A stretch of DNA of 64,000 nt from Kaistia algarum. Lineage in GTDB: Bacteria; Pseudomonadota; Alphaproteobacteria; Rhizobiales; Kaistiaceae. Every line of letters starts with the position of its first letter. The stretch's first letter is position 1. Under the pieces are notes generated by a model. The model was not told the DNA's origin. It saw nothing but the letters and a program-made list of their open reading frames with translations, and ran no database searches. Shown piece by piece: positions 47,143 to 56,481 of this stretch. The DNA lies in assembly GCF_026343945.1 (NCBI RefSeq), contig NZ_JAPKNJ010000001.1, forward strand, positions 558,001 through 622,000, given 5' to 3'. The position numbers and the translations under genes were made by a program.

Positions 47143-48444
47143 CTACGCCACGCCCGCCGGTTTCGGACCGCCATAGGCCCAGTCGAGCAATTCGATCGTG
47201 TGCACCACCGGGACCCCGGCGCCGTCCGAGAGCTGGGTCATGCAGCCGATATTGCCGGTCGCGACGATGTCGGGGGCAACCTTGGCGATGTTGCCGAGCT
47301 TGCGCGCCTTCAATTGCTGCGAGAGCTTGGGCTGCAGCATGTTGTAGGTTCCGGCCGAGCCGCAGCAGATATGGCCCTCGGGCACGTCGCGGACGGTGAA
47401 GCCGGCCTTCTGCAGCAGCGTCTTCGGCGCCGTCTTGATCTGCTGGCCGTGCTGCATCGAACAGGCCGAATGATAGGCGACGGTGAGCGGCGCCGGCGCC
47501 GCGACCGGATCGAGCTTCAAGCTCTCGAGATATTCCGTGATGTCCTTGGCTATTCCCGAGACGCGGCGCGCCTTCTCGGCATAGGCCGAGTCCTCGCGGA
47601 ACATGAAGCCGTAATCCTTGATCGTCGTGCCGCAGCCCGACGCGGTGATGATGATCGCGTCGAGGCCTTCGCCATCCATCTCGGCGATCCAGGCGTCGAT
47701 CGTCTGTCGCGCCTGCGCATGCGACTGGTCGGATTTACCCATGTGATGGGCGAGCGAACCGCAGCAGCTCTCCCCCTTGGCGATCACCACCTCGACACCG
47801 ACGCGGTTCAGGAGGCGGATCGTCGCCTCGTTGATCGAGGGGTCCAGCACCGGCTGCACGCAGCCCGAAAGCAGCGCGACGCGTCCGCGCTTCGCGGCCC
47901 CGGACGGGAATACGCCCGGCCCTTCCGACGCCGTCCGGCCATGCGGAAAGCGCGGCGCGAGCTTCAGCATCGCGCCGATGCGCTCGAAGCCGGGGATCTT
48001 CGCCACGACGCCGGCAAAGGGACGCGCGATCGCAGCGCCGACAAGCGCGAGACGGAAGCGGCTGCGATAGGGCAGGACCGCAGCGATCGTCGCGCGGATC
48101 GCCTTGTCCGCGAAGGGCCGATTATAGGTCTCCTCGATATGCGCGCGGGCATGATCGACGAGATGCATATAGTTCACCCCCGAGGGGCAGGTCGTCATGC
48201 AGGAGAGGCAGGAAAGACAGCGGTCGACATGCTTGACGACCTCGTCATTGGCCGGCTTCGACCCCTCCAGCATGTCCTTGATCAGATAGATGCGCCCGCG
48301 CGGCGAATCGAGCTCGTCGCCGAGCAGCAGATAGGTCGGGCACGTCGCGGTGCAGAAACCGCAATGGACGCAGGTCCGCAAGATCTTCTCGGATTCGCGG
48401 GTGTCCGGATCGGCGAGCTGGGCGAGGGTGAAGGAGGTTTGCAT
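47143..48444 (-). CDS. glcF: Glycolate oxidase iron-sulfur subunit GlcF
   Basis: A 433-residue protein with two 4Fe-4S binding sites at the N-terminus (CVHCGFCTATCP and CLSCLSCMTTCP) and the two CCG domains of the family (SCCGSLAHHMGK, ICCGSAGTYN). With GlcD and GlcE it oxidises glycolate to glyoxylate and passes electrons to the respiratory chain at the membrane. It should be the third gene of glcDEF, but it is separated from glcE by a DUF559 gene and two repeats (about 800 bp). Confidence 0.95.
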   Translation of the reverse strand: MQTSFTLAQLADPDTRESEKILRTCVHCGFCTATCPTYLLLGDELDSPRGRIYLIKDMLEGSKPANDEVVKHVDRCLSCLSCMTTCPSGVNYMHLVDHARAHIEETYNRPFADKAIRATIAAVLPYRSRFRLALVGAAIARPFAGVVAKIPGFERIGAMLKLAPRFPHGRTASEGPGVFPSGAAKRGRVALLSGCVQPVLDPSINEATIRLLNRVGVEVVIAKGESCCGSLAHHMGKSDQSHAQARQTIDAWIAEMDGEGLDAIIITASGCGTTIKDYGFMFREDSAYAEKARRVSGIAKDITEYLESLKLDPVAAPAPLTVAYHSACSMQHGQQIKTAPKTLLQKAGFTVRDVPEGHICCGSAGTYNMLQPKLSQQLKARKLGNIAKVAPDIVATGNIGCMTQLSDGAGVPVVHTIELLDWAYGGPKPAGVA

Positions 48445-48481
48445 TCTATTTCTCTCCCGGCAGGCTCAGTGCGAGCCGTCG

Positions 48482-48680
48482 CCCTATGCCTCGGCGGTTG
48501 GCCCCCCTCCCCGGCCCTCCCCCACAAGGGGGGAGGGAGAAGACAGTGCCCGTCGATTTCACTGGCATTGATGAAGAACTCAGGACGACCCTCTCCCCCC
48601 TTGTGGGGGAGAGTTGGAGAGGGGGGTTGGCAGGCATGGAATTCAGCCGGCACATGACGGTCACTCCATCCTCCCCGGAT
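48482..48680. repeat. 199-bp direct repeat, copy A
   Basis: It aligns without gaps to 49063-49261, offset 581 bp, with about 26 differences by my hand count (roughly 87% identical). It contains inner palindromes built on CCCTCCCCC/GGGGGAGGG. Its last 20 bp form the 3' end of the DUF559 gene. Confidence 0.85.
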
Positions 48681-49053
48681 CGAGCACATCGGCGAGATCG
48701 AGCAGGACGCCCTCGATGTTGGTCATGACGTCATTGTTCCAATAGCGAACGACACGATAACCTTCGGCTTCCAGGCGACGGGTGCGAACTTCATCTCTAC
48801 GGATGGCGTCGTCAGCGGCATGGGTCGCGCCATCGATTTCGACGATCAGACGTCGTTCATGGCAGACGAAATCGACGACGTAGCCGGCGATCGGAACCTG
48901 CCGGCGAAAGCCGAGCCCATGGAAGCGATGCGCGCGGAGGTGCTTCCAGATGATCTGCTCCGGCTCCGACATAACCTGACGGAGTTCGTGGGATCTCTGC
49001 CTCAGGAGTGGAGCGACCGGCTTTGTCGAGCGCTTCCTGCCGTCATCCGACAT
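48661..49053 (-). CDS. DUF559 domain protein (Vsr/endonuclease-like fold)
   Basis: A 130-residue DUF559 protein: ARQ-type basic start, SEPEQIIWKHLRAHRFHGLG, FRRQVPIAGYVVDFVCHERR, IVEIDGATH and a late RYWNNDV. The Asp/Glu/Lys pattern is that of the very-short-patch-repair/restriction endonuclease-like fold; activity is not proven for the family. It lies inside the glc operon between glcE and glcF, bounded by a 199-bp repeat. Its last residues, DPGRME, are encoded by the repeat and match the NPGRMG end of GlcE, so its 3' end was probably joined there by recombination. Confidence 0.85.
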   Translation of the reverse strand: MSDDGRKRSTKPVAPLLRQRSHELRQVMSEPEQIIWKHLRAHRFHGLGFRRQVPIAGYVVDFVCHERRLIVEIDGATHAADDAIRRDEVRTRRLEAEGYRVVRYWNNDVMTNIEGVLLDLADVLDPGRME

Positions 49054-49062
49054 CGCGCGCCT

Positions 49063-49261
49063 CCCTATGCCTCGGCAGCCGACCCCCCTCCCCCGCCCTC
49101 CCCCACAAGGGGGGAGGGAGAAAAAAGTAACCGTCGATCTCACTGGCATTGATGAAGAACTCAGGCCGGCCCTCTCCCCCATTGTGGAGGAGAGCTGGAG
49201 AGGGGGGTCGGCAGGCATGGAACTCGGTTGGGACGTGGTGATCACCCCATCCTCCCCGGAT
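49063..49261. repeat. 199-bp direct repeat, copy B
   Basis: Partner of the copy at 48482-48680. It lies just upstream of the DUF559 start and reaches into the last 20 bp of glcE. The pair brackets the DUF559 gene. Confidence 0.85.
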
Positions 49262-50405
49262 TGAGAACACCAGCGGGGTCAAACTCCGCGCGGACCTTCT
49301 CGGCCATCGCGACGACCGCTGCTGGCTGAGGCTCGAAGACCGGGACCGCCGCGCGGGTGACCGGCGAGGCGCGGACGAGCGTCGCGTGGCCGCCCGGCGC
49401 TATCGCGGCGCGAACGATCGCCGCGCCGGCGTCGCCTTCGTCGCGGGCGCTAGCCCAGATCTGGCCGCCGCCCCAGTCATAGAGCAGGCTGCTGCCGAGT
49501 TCGGTTTCGAGGCGCCCGCCCACTGCCGGGCCTTCGGACGGCTTGACCGAAATCCGCCAGACGGCATCGCCCGGCGCGTCGCCAAGCGCCGTCACATCGG
49601 CGATCGGCCGCCAGAGTGCCTGCGAGGCGTCGCCCTCGATAGCGGTCGCGGCGCCAAACGGCTTCAAAATCGCGACGAGGCGGTCGCGGCGATAGGCGCA
49701 GGAGGCGGTGAAGCCTTCGAAACGCAGCAGGGTTTGCGAGGGCGCGCCCGGAATGTGGGCGGCTCCGGTGATCTCGAACGGCGTACCGAGCGCCATGGAC
49801 ATGGCCTCGACGGCGCGCTCCGCCGAAAGGCCTTCGAGGATTAGCGTCGTCTCGGTCTCGGCCTCCGGCAACACCTTGTAGGTGACCTCGGTCAGGATGC
49901 CGAGCGTGCCCCAGGAGCCGGCCATGAGCTTCACGAGATCATAGCCCGTGACGTTCTTCATGACGCGGCCGCCGGACTTGATCGTCTCGCCGCGGCCGGT
50001 GACAGCACGGATGCCGATCAGATGATCGCGCGCGGCTCCGGCCTGAATGCGGCGCGGACCGGCGGCATTGGAGGCCGTGACGCCGCCGAGGGTCGGCTCA
50101 CCCCTGGTTCCGAGCAGCGGACGCCAGTCAATCGGCTCGAAGGGGAGACGCTGGCGGCTCGCCTTCAGCGTCGCCTCGATCTCGGCGAGTTTCGTGCCGG
50201 CGCGCGCCGCGATCACCATCTCGGATGGTTCGTAGAGCGTGATGCCGGTCATGGCCTGAGTCGACAGAATGCGCGCGGCCTGCACCGGCCGGCCGATGTC
50301 GCGCGTGCCGCCGCCGTGAATGGCGAGCGGGCTGTTCGAGCTGGCAGCCTCGGCAACGATCGCCTCGATCTCGGCTTCGGCCTCGGGGAGGAGGATGGAG
50401 GTCAT
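49242..50405 (-). CDS. glcE: Glycolate oxidase FAD-binding subunit GlcE
   Basis: A 387-residue FAD_binding_4-type protein. FAD-binding sequences include HGGGTRDIGRP, TLGGVTASNAAGPRRIQAGA and IGIRAVTGRGETIKSGGRVMKNVTGYDL split by short gaps. It is the second flavoprotein of the GlcDEF complex. It starts 22 bp after glcD. Its C-terminus ends LNPGRMG, slightly shorter than I expect for the family, and its last 20 bp lie within the direct repeat, so the 3' end may have been trimmed by the event that placed the DUF559 gene. Confidence 0.93.
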   Translation of the reverse strand: MTSILLPEAEAEIEAIVAEAASSNSPLAIHGGGTRDIGRPVQAARILSTQAMTGITLYEPSEMVIAARAGTKLAEIEATLKASRQRLPFEPIDWRPLLGTRGEPTLGGVTASNAAGPRRIQAGAARDHLIGIRAVTGRGETIKSGGRVMKNVTGYDLVKLMAGSWGTLGILTEVTYKVLPEAETETTLILEGLSAERAVEAMSMALGTPFEITGAAHIPGAPSQTLLRFEGFTASCAYRRDRLVAILKPFGAATAIEGDASQALWRPIADVTALGDAPGDAVWRISVKPSEGPAVGGRLETELGSSLLYDWGGGQIWASARDEGDAGAAIVRAAIAPGGHATLVRASPVTRAAVPVFEPQPAAVVAMAEKVRAEFDPAGVLNPGRMG

Positions 50406-50427
50406 GCGCCGTACTCTTTGAAGCCCA

Positions 50428-51861
50428 TCAAACCGGCCGTCCTTCGAGCGGGAACACCTTGTGCGGATTGAGCAGCCATTGCGGGTCGAGCGCCGTCTTG
50501 ACGCGCATCTGCTGGTCCAGATCGATCTTGTTGAACTGGTGGATCATCAGTTCGCGCTTCTCGACGCCGACGCCGTGCTCGCCGGTCAGGCAGCCGCCGA
50601 CCTCGACGCAGAGCTTCAATATGTCGGCGCCAGCATCTTCCGCCTTTTCCAGTTCGCCCGGCTGATTAGCGTTGAACAAGACAAGCGGATGCAGATTTCC
50701 ATCACCCGCATGGAAGATGTTGGCGACCTGCAGCCCGTAACCGGCGCAGATATCGGAGATGCCGGTCAGCACCTGCGGCAGGCAGCCGGTCGGGATGGTG
50801 CCGTCCATGCACATATAGTCAGCGATGCGGCCCATGGCGCCGAAGGCGGATTTGCGCCCCTTCCAGATTGCCGCGCTCTCGGCTTCGGACTGCGAGACCT
50901 TCATGGTGGAAGGATTGAACTCGGCGGCGATGGCCGTGATCCTGCCGATGAGATCGGCGATCTCGGCTTCGGAGCCCTCCACCTCGATGATGAGCAGCGC
51001 CTCGACATCAAGCGGATAGCCGGCATGAGCAAAGGCCTCGCAGACCTTGATGGCCGGGCGGTCCATATATTCGATCGCGACCGGGATGATGCCCGAGCCG
51101 ATGATCGCGGCGACGCAGGCGCCGCAGGCCTCCGCCGACTGGAAACCCATCAGCATCGGCCGTGCTCCCTCGGCGATCGGCAGGATGCGCAATGTCGCCT
51201 CGGTGACGATGCCGAGCTGGCCCTCGGATCCGACCATGAGGCCGAGAAGATCATAGCCGGCGCTGTCCAGCGCGGCGCCTCCGATCTCGACCACCGTGCC
51301 GTCGACCAGCACCATCTTGATGCCGAGGACATTATTGGTCGTGACGCCATATTTGAGGCAATGCGCGCCGCCGGAATTCATCGCGATATTGCCGGCGATG
51401 GTGCAAGCGAGCTGGCTCGACGGATCGGGCGCATAGAAGAAACCGAGATGGTTCACGGCACCGGAGACGCCGAGATTGGTGACGCCGGCCTCGACGCGGA
51501 TGGTGCGGTTGGCGGTGTCGATTTCGAGGATGCGGTTCATCTTGGAGACGCCGAGCACGACGGCATCGGCCGTCGGCAGTGCGCCGCCGGCAAGCGAGGT
51601 GCCGGCCCCGCGCGCCACGACCTTGACGCCCTCGGCGTTCAGGAACTTCATCACAGCCGAGACTTCCTCGGTCGTCTGCGGAAGCACGACGGCGAGAGGG
51701 ATCTGGCGATAGGCGGTGAGCGCGTCGGTCTCATAGGCGCGGCGCTCGTCCTCCTCGGTGATCAGCGAGGCTGCAGGCAGCAGCGCAGCGAGGCCGGCGA
51801 TGATCGCATCGCGCCGCGCTAGCACGCGCTCATCGGGCTTCGGCATCAAAATGGCGGACAT
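50428..51861 (-). CDS. glcD: Glycolate oxidase subunit GlcD
   Basis: A 477-residue FAD-linked oxidase. The PCMH-type FAD domain has VVARGAGTSLAGGALP, LACTIAGNIAMNSGGAHCLK and the later HAGDGNLHPL and CLTGEHGVGVEK typical of GlcD/LldD-like D-2-hydroxyacid dehydrogenases. It carries the glycolate (or D-lactate) oxidation site. Start ATG 51861 has GGGAGGG just upstream; the longer frame runs into a palindromic repeat. A LysR gene is divergent and may regulate the operon. Confidence 0.95.
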   Translation of the reverse strand: MSAILMPKPDERVLARRDAIIAGLAALLPAASLITEEDERRAYETDALTAYRQIPLAVVLPQTTEEVSAVMKFLNAEGVKVVARGAGTSLAGGALPTADAVVLGVSKMNRILEIDTANRTIRVEAGVTNLGVSGAVNHLGFFYAPDPSSQLACTIAGNIAMNSGGAHCLKYGVTTNNVLGIKMVLVDGTVVEIGGAALDSAGYDLLGLMVGSEGQLGIVTEATLRILPIAEGARPMLMGFQSAEACGACVAAIIGSGIIPVAIEYMDRPAIKVCEAFAHAGYPLDVEALLIIEVEGSEAEIADLIGRITAIAAEFNPSTMKVSQSEAESAAIWKGRKSAFGAMGRIADYMCMDGTIPTGCLPQVLTGISDICAGYGLQVANIFHAGDGNLHPLVLFNANQPGELEKAEDAGADILKLCVEVGGCLTGEHGVGVEKRELMIHQFNKIDLDQQMRVKTALDPQWLLNPHKVFPLEGRPV

Positions 51862-51890
51862 CAAACCCTCCCGGCAGGCACCCGAATAGC

Positions 51891-51980
51891 CGTCATCCCC
51901 GCAAAAGCCGGGATCCATTCAGCCGCCATCCTACGGCTGCATGAATCCCGGCCCGGCGCTTCGCTCCGGCCGGGATGACG
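51891..51980. repeat. Composite intergenic palindrome
   Basis: CGTCATCCC at one end pairs with GGGATGACG at the other; inner elements are CGGGATCCATTCAGCCG with CGGCTGCATGAATCCCG, and CCGG-CGCTTCGCTCCGG. Nested palindromes with this CGTCATCCC edge are common multi-copy intergenic repeats in Hyphomicrobiales. It sits between glcD and the divergent LysR gene. Confidence 0.75.
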
Positions 51981-52105
51981 GAGCTTTATTCTAGAGCGAC
52001 TCTTATCTTATGCGCCGATGGCGCCACCCCCAAGCCTTGCGGCCAAACAATCATCCTTTCCCCACCATTGAAAATCGCCGTGCTTTGTTGCCAGTATGAT
52101 CCGCA

Positions 52106-53026
52106 ATGAGCGACTTTACCGACATGGAGATCTTCGCGCGCGTCGTGACTGCCGGCAGCCTGTCGGCGGCGGGGCGTGAACTCGGCTTGTCGCCGGCCGT
52201 CGTCTCCAAGCGGCTGAAGCGGCTGGAGGACCGGCTCGGCACGCGCTTGCTTCAACGCACGACGCGGCAGATCGCGCTGACCGAGGCCGGGCGCGGCTTC
52301 AACGAGCGCGTCGTGCAGATCCTCGCCTCGATCGAGGAGGCGGAAGCCTATGTCGGCGGGCGCTCCGCCGCCGCCCGTGGCACCCTCAAGGTTTCGGCCC
52401 CGACTTCGTTCGGCCGCCTGCATATCGCGCCGCATCTCGGCCCCTTCCTCGACGCCAATCCGGGGCTGACCATCAACCTTGTGCTCTCCGACGATTTCGT
52501 CGATCTGGTCAAGGAAGGTGTCGATGTCGCGATCCGCATCGCCGAACTGACCGATTCGAGCCTCGTGGCGCGGCGGCTGGCGCCCAACCATCGCCTGCTC
52601 TGCGCGACACCCGGCTATCTCGCCATCCATGGCGAGCCAAAGACGCTCGCCGATCTCTCGCGCCACCATCTGCTCGCCACCGCGGGGCAGGATCCCTGGC
52701 GCCTCGAAGGGCCGCAGGGGCCGGTGACGTTCCATGTCGAGGGACGGCTCAAGACCCATTCGAACGAGGTCGTGCGCGAGGCGGTGATCGCCGGCCTTGG
52801 GATTGCGCTGCGTTCGACATGGGATGTCGGGCCGGAACTGCGCGAAGGCCGGCTCGTCCATGTGCTGCCGGCCTATCGCGCCTCGCGCCGCGTCGCGGTC
52901 CATGCCGTCTATCCGAGCCGGCGCTTCCTGGCGGCGAAGGTGCGCCTCTTCATCGATTTTCTAGCCTCCCTCTATGGCGAGCACCCGCAATGGGACGAAG
53001 GGCTGGGCACAATTATCCGGGAATGA
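52106..53026 (+). CDS. LysR family transcriptional regulator
   Basis: A 306-residue regulator. The winged helix-turn-helix is at 1-60 (MEIFARVVTAGSLSAAGREL, then GLSPAVVSKRLKRLEDRLG), followed by the co-inducer domain with LKVSAPTSFGRLHIAPHL and AGLGIALRSTWDVGPEL. It belongs to the AaeR/DsdC-like group whose ligand is not predictable. It is divergent from glcD across a 243-bp gap with a palindromic repeat, and 149 bp before a nucleoside hydrolase gene on its own strand; either could be its target. Confidence 0.88.
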   Translation: MSDFTDMEIFARVVTAGSLSAAGRELGLSPAVVSKRLKRLEDRLGTRLLQRTTRQIALTEAGRGFNERVVQILASIEEAEAYVGGRSAAARGTLKVSAPTSFGRLHIAPHLGPFLDANPGLTINLVLSDDFVDLVKEGVDVAIRIAELTDSSLVARRLAPNHRLLCATPGYLAIHGEPKTLADLSRHHLLATAGQDPWRLEGPQGPVTFHVEGRLKTHSNEVVREAVIAGLGIALRSTWDVGPELREGRLVHVLPAYRASRRVAVHAVYPSRRFLAAKVRLFIDFLASLYGEHPQWDEGLGTIIRE

Positions 53027-53175
53027 AATCCCGCATGGCCGCGTGACATCGCGACTTGCATTTTCACTCGTGCCATAATCGCGATGCCGTCCCTTCAACG
53101 GTGCCTCCCCAAAACAACAAGACGCTGCGGCCCGACCTCCCGCGAGCCAAAATCATCCGATAGAGAGAACTCCCC

Positions 53176-54144
53176 ATGGCCAAGAAGCTTATCCTCGACG
53201 TCGACACCGGAACGGACGACGCGATCGCCATCATGCTCGCGGCGTTGCATCCCGAACTGGAACTGGTGGCCTGCACCACGGTCAACGGCAACACGGCGGT
53301 CGAGAACTGCACGGACAACTCGCTACGGGTGGTCGAGTATATCGGCATGCCGCAAATCCCCGTCTTCGAGGGCCTCACGCGGCCGCTGGCGCGCCGCACA
53401 TTCCCGGTGCCGCGCCGCGAGGGCGACCAGTCGAGCAAGATCCATGGTCCGACGCTGCCGCTGCCCGAGACAACCCTGAAGAAGCAAGCGACGGGCGCCG
53501 TCGAATTCCTGATCGAAACCTATCGCGCCGCGACCGACGAGATCGCGCTGGTGCCGGTCGGGCCGCTCAGCAACATCGCCGCGGCGCTCGCACTCGATCC
53601 GAAATTCGTCGACAACGTGCCCGAGGTCGTGATCATGGGCGGCGCCCATGGCTGGGGCAATGTCACGGCGGCGGCCGAATTCAACATCTGGGCCGATCCC
53701 GAAGCGGCGGCGATGGTGTTCCAGGCCGGCTTCCGCAAGATCACGCTGGTGCCGCTCGACGCGACCTACCAGGCCTCGCTCTCCTCCCAGAACAGCGCCA
53801 CGCTGGAGGGTCTCGGCACGCCGGCCGGCAAGGCGGCGTCCTTGTTCATCAATCACCGCATCGCCGCCTATGACGCCGTGCAGCCGCTGCCCGGCGGTGG
53901 CCATGCACCGATCCATGACGCGCTCGCCGTCGCCTCGCTGATCCGTCCCGAGGTGATCACGACCAAGTTCCTGCATGTGGATGTCGAGACCGCCGGAACC
54001 CTGACCGTCGGGCGCACCGTGATCGACACGCAGGTCCGCACGGAAGCATTCCGCCGCAAGGCACCGAACTGCCATGTCGCCTTCGACGCCGATCGCGACC
54101 TGTTCTTCGCGCTCTTGAAGGAAGCGTTCTCGCGGACCGCCTGA
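53176..54144 (+). CDS. Inosine/uridine-preferring nucleoside hydrolase family protein
   Basis: A 322-residue hydrolase. The calcium-binding N-terminus KLILDVDTGTDDAIAIMLA (DxDxxxDD), then NGNT, VPVGPLSNIA, MGGAHGWGNVTAAAEFN and the C-terminal HDALAVASL are the full nucleoside hydrolase signature. It cleaves N-glycosidic bonds of ribonucleosides for salvage. It is monocistronic; the DUF3422 gene is convergent 12 bp away. Confidence 0.92.
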   Translation: MAKKLILDVDTGTDDAIAIMLAALHPELELVACTTVNGNTAVENCTDNSLRVVEYIGMPQIPVFEGLTRPLARRTFPVPRREGDQSSKIHGPTLPLPETTLKKQATGAVEFLIETYRAATDEIALVPVGPLSNIAAALALDPKFVDNVPEVVIMGGAHGWGNVTAAAEFNIWADPEAAAMVFQAGFRKITLVPLDATYQASLSSQNSATLEGLGTPAGKAASLFINHRIAAYDAVQPLPGGGHAPIHDALAVASLIRPEVITTKFLHVDVETAGTLTVGRTVIDTQVRTEAFRRKAPNCHVAFDADRDLFFALLKEAFSRTA

Positions 54145-54155
54145 GGCGCAGGAAC

Positions 54156-55436
54156 TCAGTCGTCGCCGGGTCCGTCCTTGTGCTCTCCGCGCACCCGGCG
54201 AACGACGAACCAGACCATCAGGGCCACCGGGATCACCGCATAGGCCGTGACATGGGCCGGGTCGAGCTCGACGCCGAGGACCGAGGAGCCCTTGGCGAGA
54301 TAGCCAATCAGGCCGACGACATAATAGCTGACCGCCGCCACCGACAGCCCCTCGACCGTCTGCTGCAGACGGAGTTGCAGGCGGGCACGGCGGTTCATGG
54401 AATCGAGCAGCGCGCGGTTCTGCTGGGATAGTTCGACATCGACGCGGGCGCGCAGCAGGGCGGCGGCTCTAGCGAGCTTACGCGACAGATCTTGCTGGCG
54501 GTTCTCCAGCGTCTGGCAGGTGCGCATCGCCGGCTGCATGCGCCGGGCAAGGAAATCGGAAAAGCTCGAATAGCCCTCGATCGGCTGTTCATCCATCGCC
54601 TTCAAACGCAGGCCGACGATCTCGGCATAGGCTCTTGAAGCGCCGAACCGGAACGAGGTTTCGGCCGCGCCGGATTCGACTTCGCCGGCCAGCAGCGTCA
54701 ATTCGTCGAGCAGGTCCCGATTGGCCTCCAGCCCCTCGCTCGCGCGGAAAAGGCCGCCGATCTTGACCAGTTCGTTCTCGACGCGGCGGATCTCCGGCTG
54801 CAGGCGCTGGGCCTCCGGCAGGCCGAGCATCGCGAGCGTCCGGTAGGTCTCGACCTCCAGGAGGCGCTGCACGATCGGCCCGGCCTCCTGCGGACCAAGA
54901 CCGCGATCGACGACGAGAAGACGCGTATAGCCGTCGCCATCCTCACGGAAATCCGTCGCGATCACCACGCGGCCGCCGGCGGCCTGCGACACGGCCAGCG
55001 AACCCGGATCGAAATTCTCGACCAGATGCGCGACGGGGCGTTCGTCGCGCAGGAGATCGAGCCTTGCTGCCACCATCAGCGGGCCGGGCGCCTCGAAGGC
55101 CTCGCCGAACGGCGTTTCCGCCGGCAGGGCACCCACTCCGCCGCGCGCGTCCCAGCTATAGGTCGTGAATTCGGCATGCGCCTCCCAGCGCAGAAAGCCG
55201 CCGGAAAGCGGCACGACATGGTGGCGCGCATGGTCGGCCGGCATGGGAAGGCCGTTGCGCAGGCAAAGCGCGGCGAGACGCTCGCGCGCGGCCCCCGCCT
55301 GCGCCGCATCGGTCATGAAGGCGAGATGGAGCACGATCCGCGGCGCTTCCATCATCTGGAAGGGCCGCGCATGCACCTCGTGCAAGGCCGCCGCCCTGAG
55401 CGGATGGTCCGTGAAGCGGCCTGGTCCTTCGCGCAT
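54156..55436 (-). CDS. DUF3422 family membrane protein
   Basis: A 426-residue protein. The N-terminal part matches DUF3422 (HPLRAAALHEVHARPFQMME, then HHVVPLSGGFLRWEAHAEFT). A long helical region (about 230-370) precedes two C-terminal membrane segments (SVAAVSYYVVGLIGYLAKG and AYAVIPVALMVWFVVRR). The topology suggests a large cytoplasmic domain anchored by a C-terminal hairpin. No function is established for the family. Start ATG 55436 has GGGGGAGGG upstream and fits the family N-terminus. Confidence 0.86.
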   Translation of the reverse strand: MREGPGRFTDHPLRAAALHEVHARPFQMMEAPRIVLHLAFMTDAAQAGAARERLAALCLRNGLPMPADHARHHVVPLSGGFLRWEAHAEFTTYSWDARGGVGALPAETPFGEAFEAPGPLMVAARLDLLRDERPVAHLVENFDPGSLAVSQAAGGRVVIATDFREDGDGYTRLLVVDRGLGPQEAGPIVQRLLEVETYRTLAMLGLPEAQRLQPEIRRVENELVKIGGLFRASEGLEANRDLLDELTLLAGEVESGAAETSFRFGASRAYAEIVGLRLKAMDEQPIEGYSSFSDFLARRMQPAMRTCQTLENRQQDLSRKLARAAALLRARVDVELSQQNRALLDSMNRRARLQLRLQQTVEGLSVAAVSYYVVGLIGYLAKGSSVLGVELDPAHVTAYAVIPVALMVWFVVRRVRGEHKDGPGDD

Positions 55437-55627
55437 GGCGCCCTCCCCCTTGCGAGCCGCCATTAGACGGGTTCGTCCGGCTCGCGCAACCGCATGCCCT
55501 CCGACAAACAGTACTTCAGACCCAGAAATTAATCCTGCTTCACGCCCGCCGAGATGGCACAATGCTGCCGTTTCCGAACTGGATCGATTTCTTGACCAGT
55601 TCCAATCCATCGGTGATAGATGGCGCC

Positions 55628-56473
55628 ATGCTGTTCCAGCCTGTCGCACCCCGTGCCACCGCCGACGATGTAGCGCGCCAGATCGAGCATCTGGTGCTCG
55701 AAGGCGTTCTGCATCCGGGCGACCGTCTGCCGGGCGAACGCGATCTTGCCGTGCAGCTCGGCGTGTCGCGGCCGATCCTGCGCGAGGCGCTGAAGGCGCT
55801 CGAAGGCCATGGCCTGATCGAGAGCCGCCACGGCGGCGGAACCTATGTCGCGGCCATCGAGGGCGATATATTCGCCGCACCGATCGTCAGCCTGATCGCC
55901 GCCTCCCCCAAGGCCGGCGGCGACTATCTCGAATTCCGCCGCGAGATCGAGGCGACGGCTTCCGCCATGGCGGCCAACCGAGCGACCGAAGCCGACCGGA
56001 TCATCCTGAAACGGCTCTTCGCCGAGATGGAAGCCGCGCATGCGGCGACCGACTTCGCCCGCGAGGCGTCGCTCGACGTCGAGTTCCACAAAGGGATCGG
56101 TGAGGCGACGCACAACATCGTCATGATCCATGTGCTGCGCGCCTGCTACCGTCTGCTCTCGGACGGCGTCTTCCAGAACCGCAGCCGGCTCTATTATCGG
56201 GGTGGCGCCCGCGACGCGATTCTCGACCAGCACCGCGCCCTCCTGGACGCGATCCTCGCCAGCGACGCAGCGGCGAGCCGCCGCGCCGCGATCGACCATA
56301 TCGACTATATCGAAACCGCGCTGAAGGCCGAGGCAGAGGCTGGCGCGCGACTCGAGATCGCGACGCTGCGCCTCATACGGCTGGAAGAGCAGGCGAATGT
56401 CGGTCGTCCCATCCGTCGGACGGCGATCAAGACCACGGATGCCAAGAGCAAGAATACGGCACGCAAGGGATAG
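55628..56473 (+). CDS. GntR/FCD family regulator (LldR/GlcC-like)
   Basis: A 281-residue regulator. The GntR helix-turn-helix (about 12-75) reads LHPGDRLPGERDLAVQLGVS and RPILREALKALEGHGLIESR. The FCD ligand domain has metal-site residues in LEFRREIEATAS, FHKGIGEATHN and DQHRALLDAI. FCD regulators of this type respond to lactate, glycolate or pyruvate. It starts the lut gene row, 8 bp before lutA, so it probably controls lactate use. Start ATG 55628 chosen because the domain begins there. Confidence 0.88.
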   Translation: MLFQPVAPRATADDVARQIEHLVLEGVLHPGDRLPGERDLAVQLGVSRPILREALKALEGHGLIESRHGGGTYVAAIEGDIFAAPIVSLIAASPKAGGDYLEFRREIEATASAMAANRATEADRIILKRLFAEMEAAHAATDFAREASLDVEFHKGIGEATHNIVMIHVLRACYRLLSDGVFQNRSRLYYRGGARDAILDQHRALLDAILASDAAASRRAAIDHIDYIETALKAEAEAGARLEIATLRLIRLEEQANVGRPIRRTAIKTTDAKSKNTARKG

Positions 56474-56481
56474 AAGCGACG

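Noticed and set aside
50461..51822. 453-codon plus-strand frame opposite glcD
   Set aside because: Antisense to GlcD; composition reflects complementary codons only.
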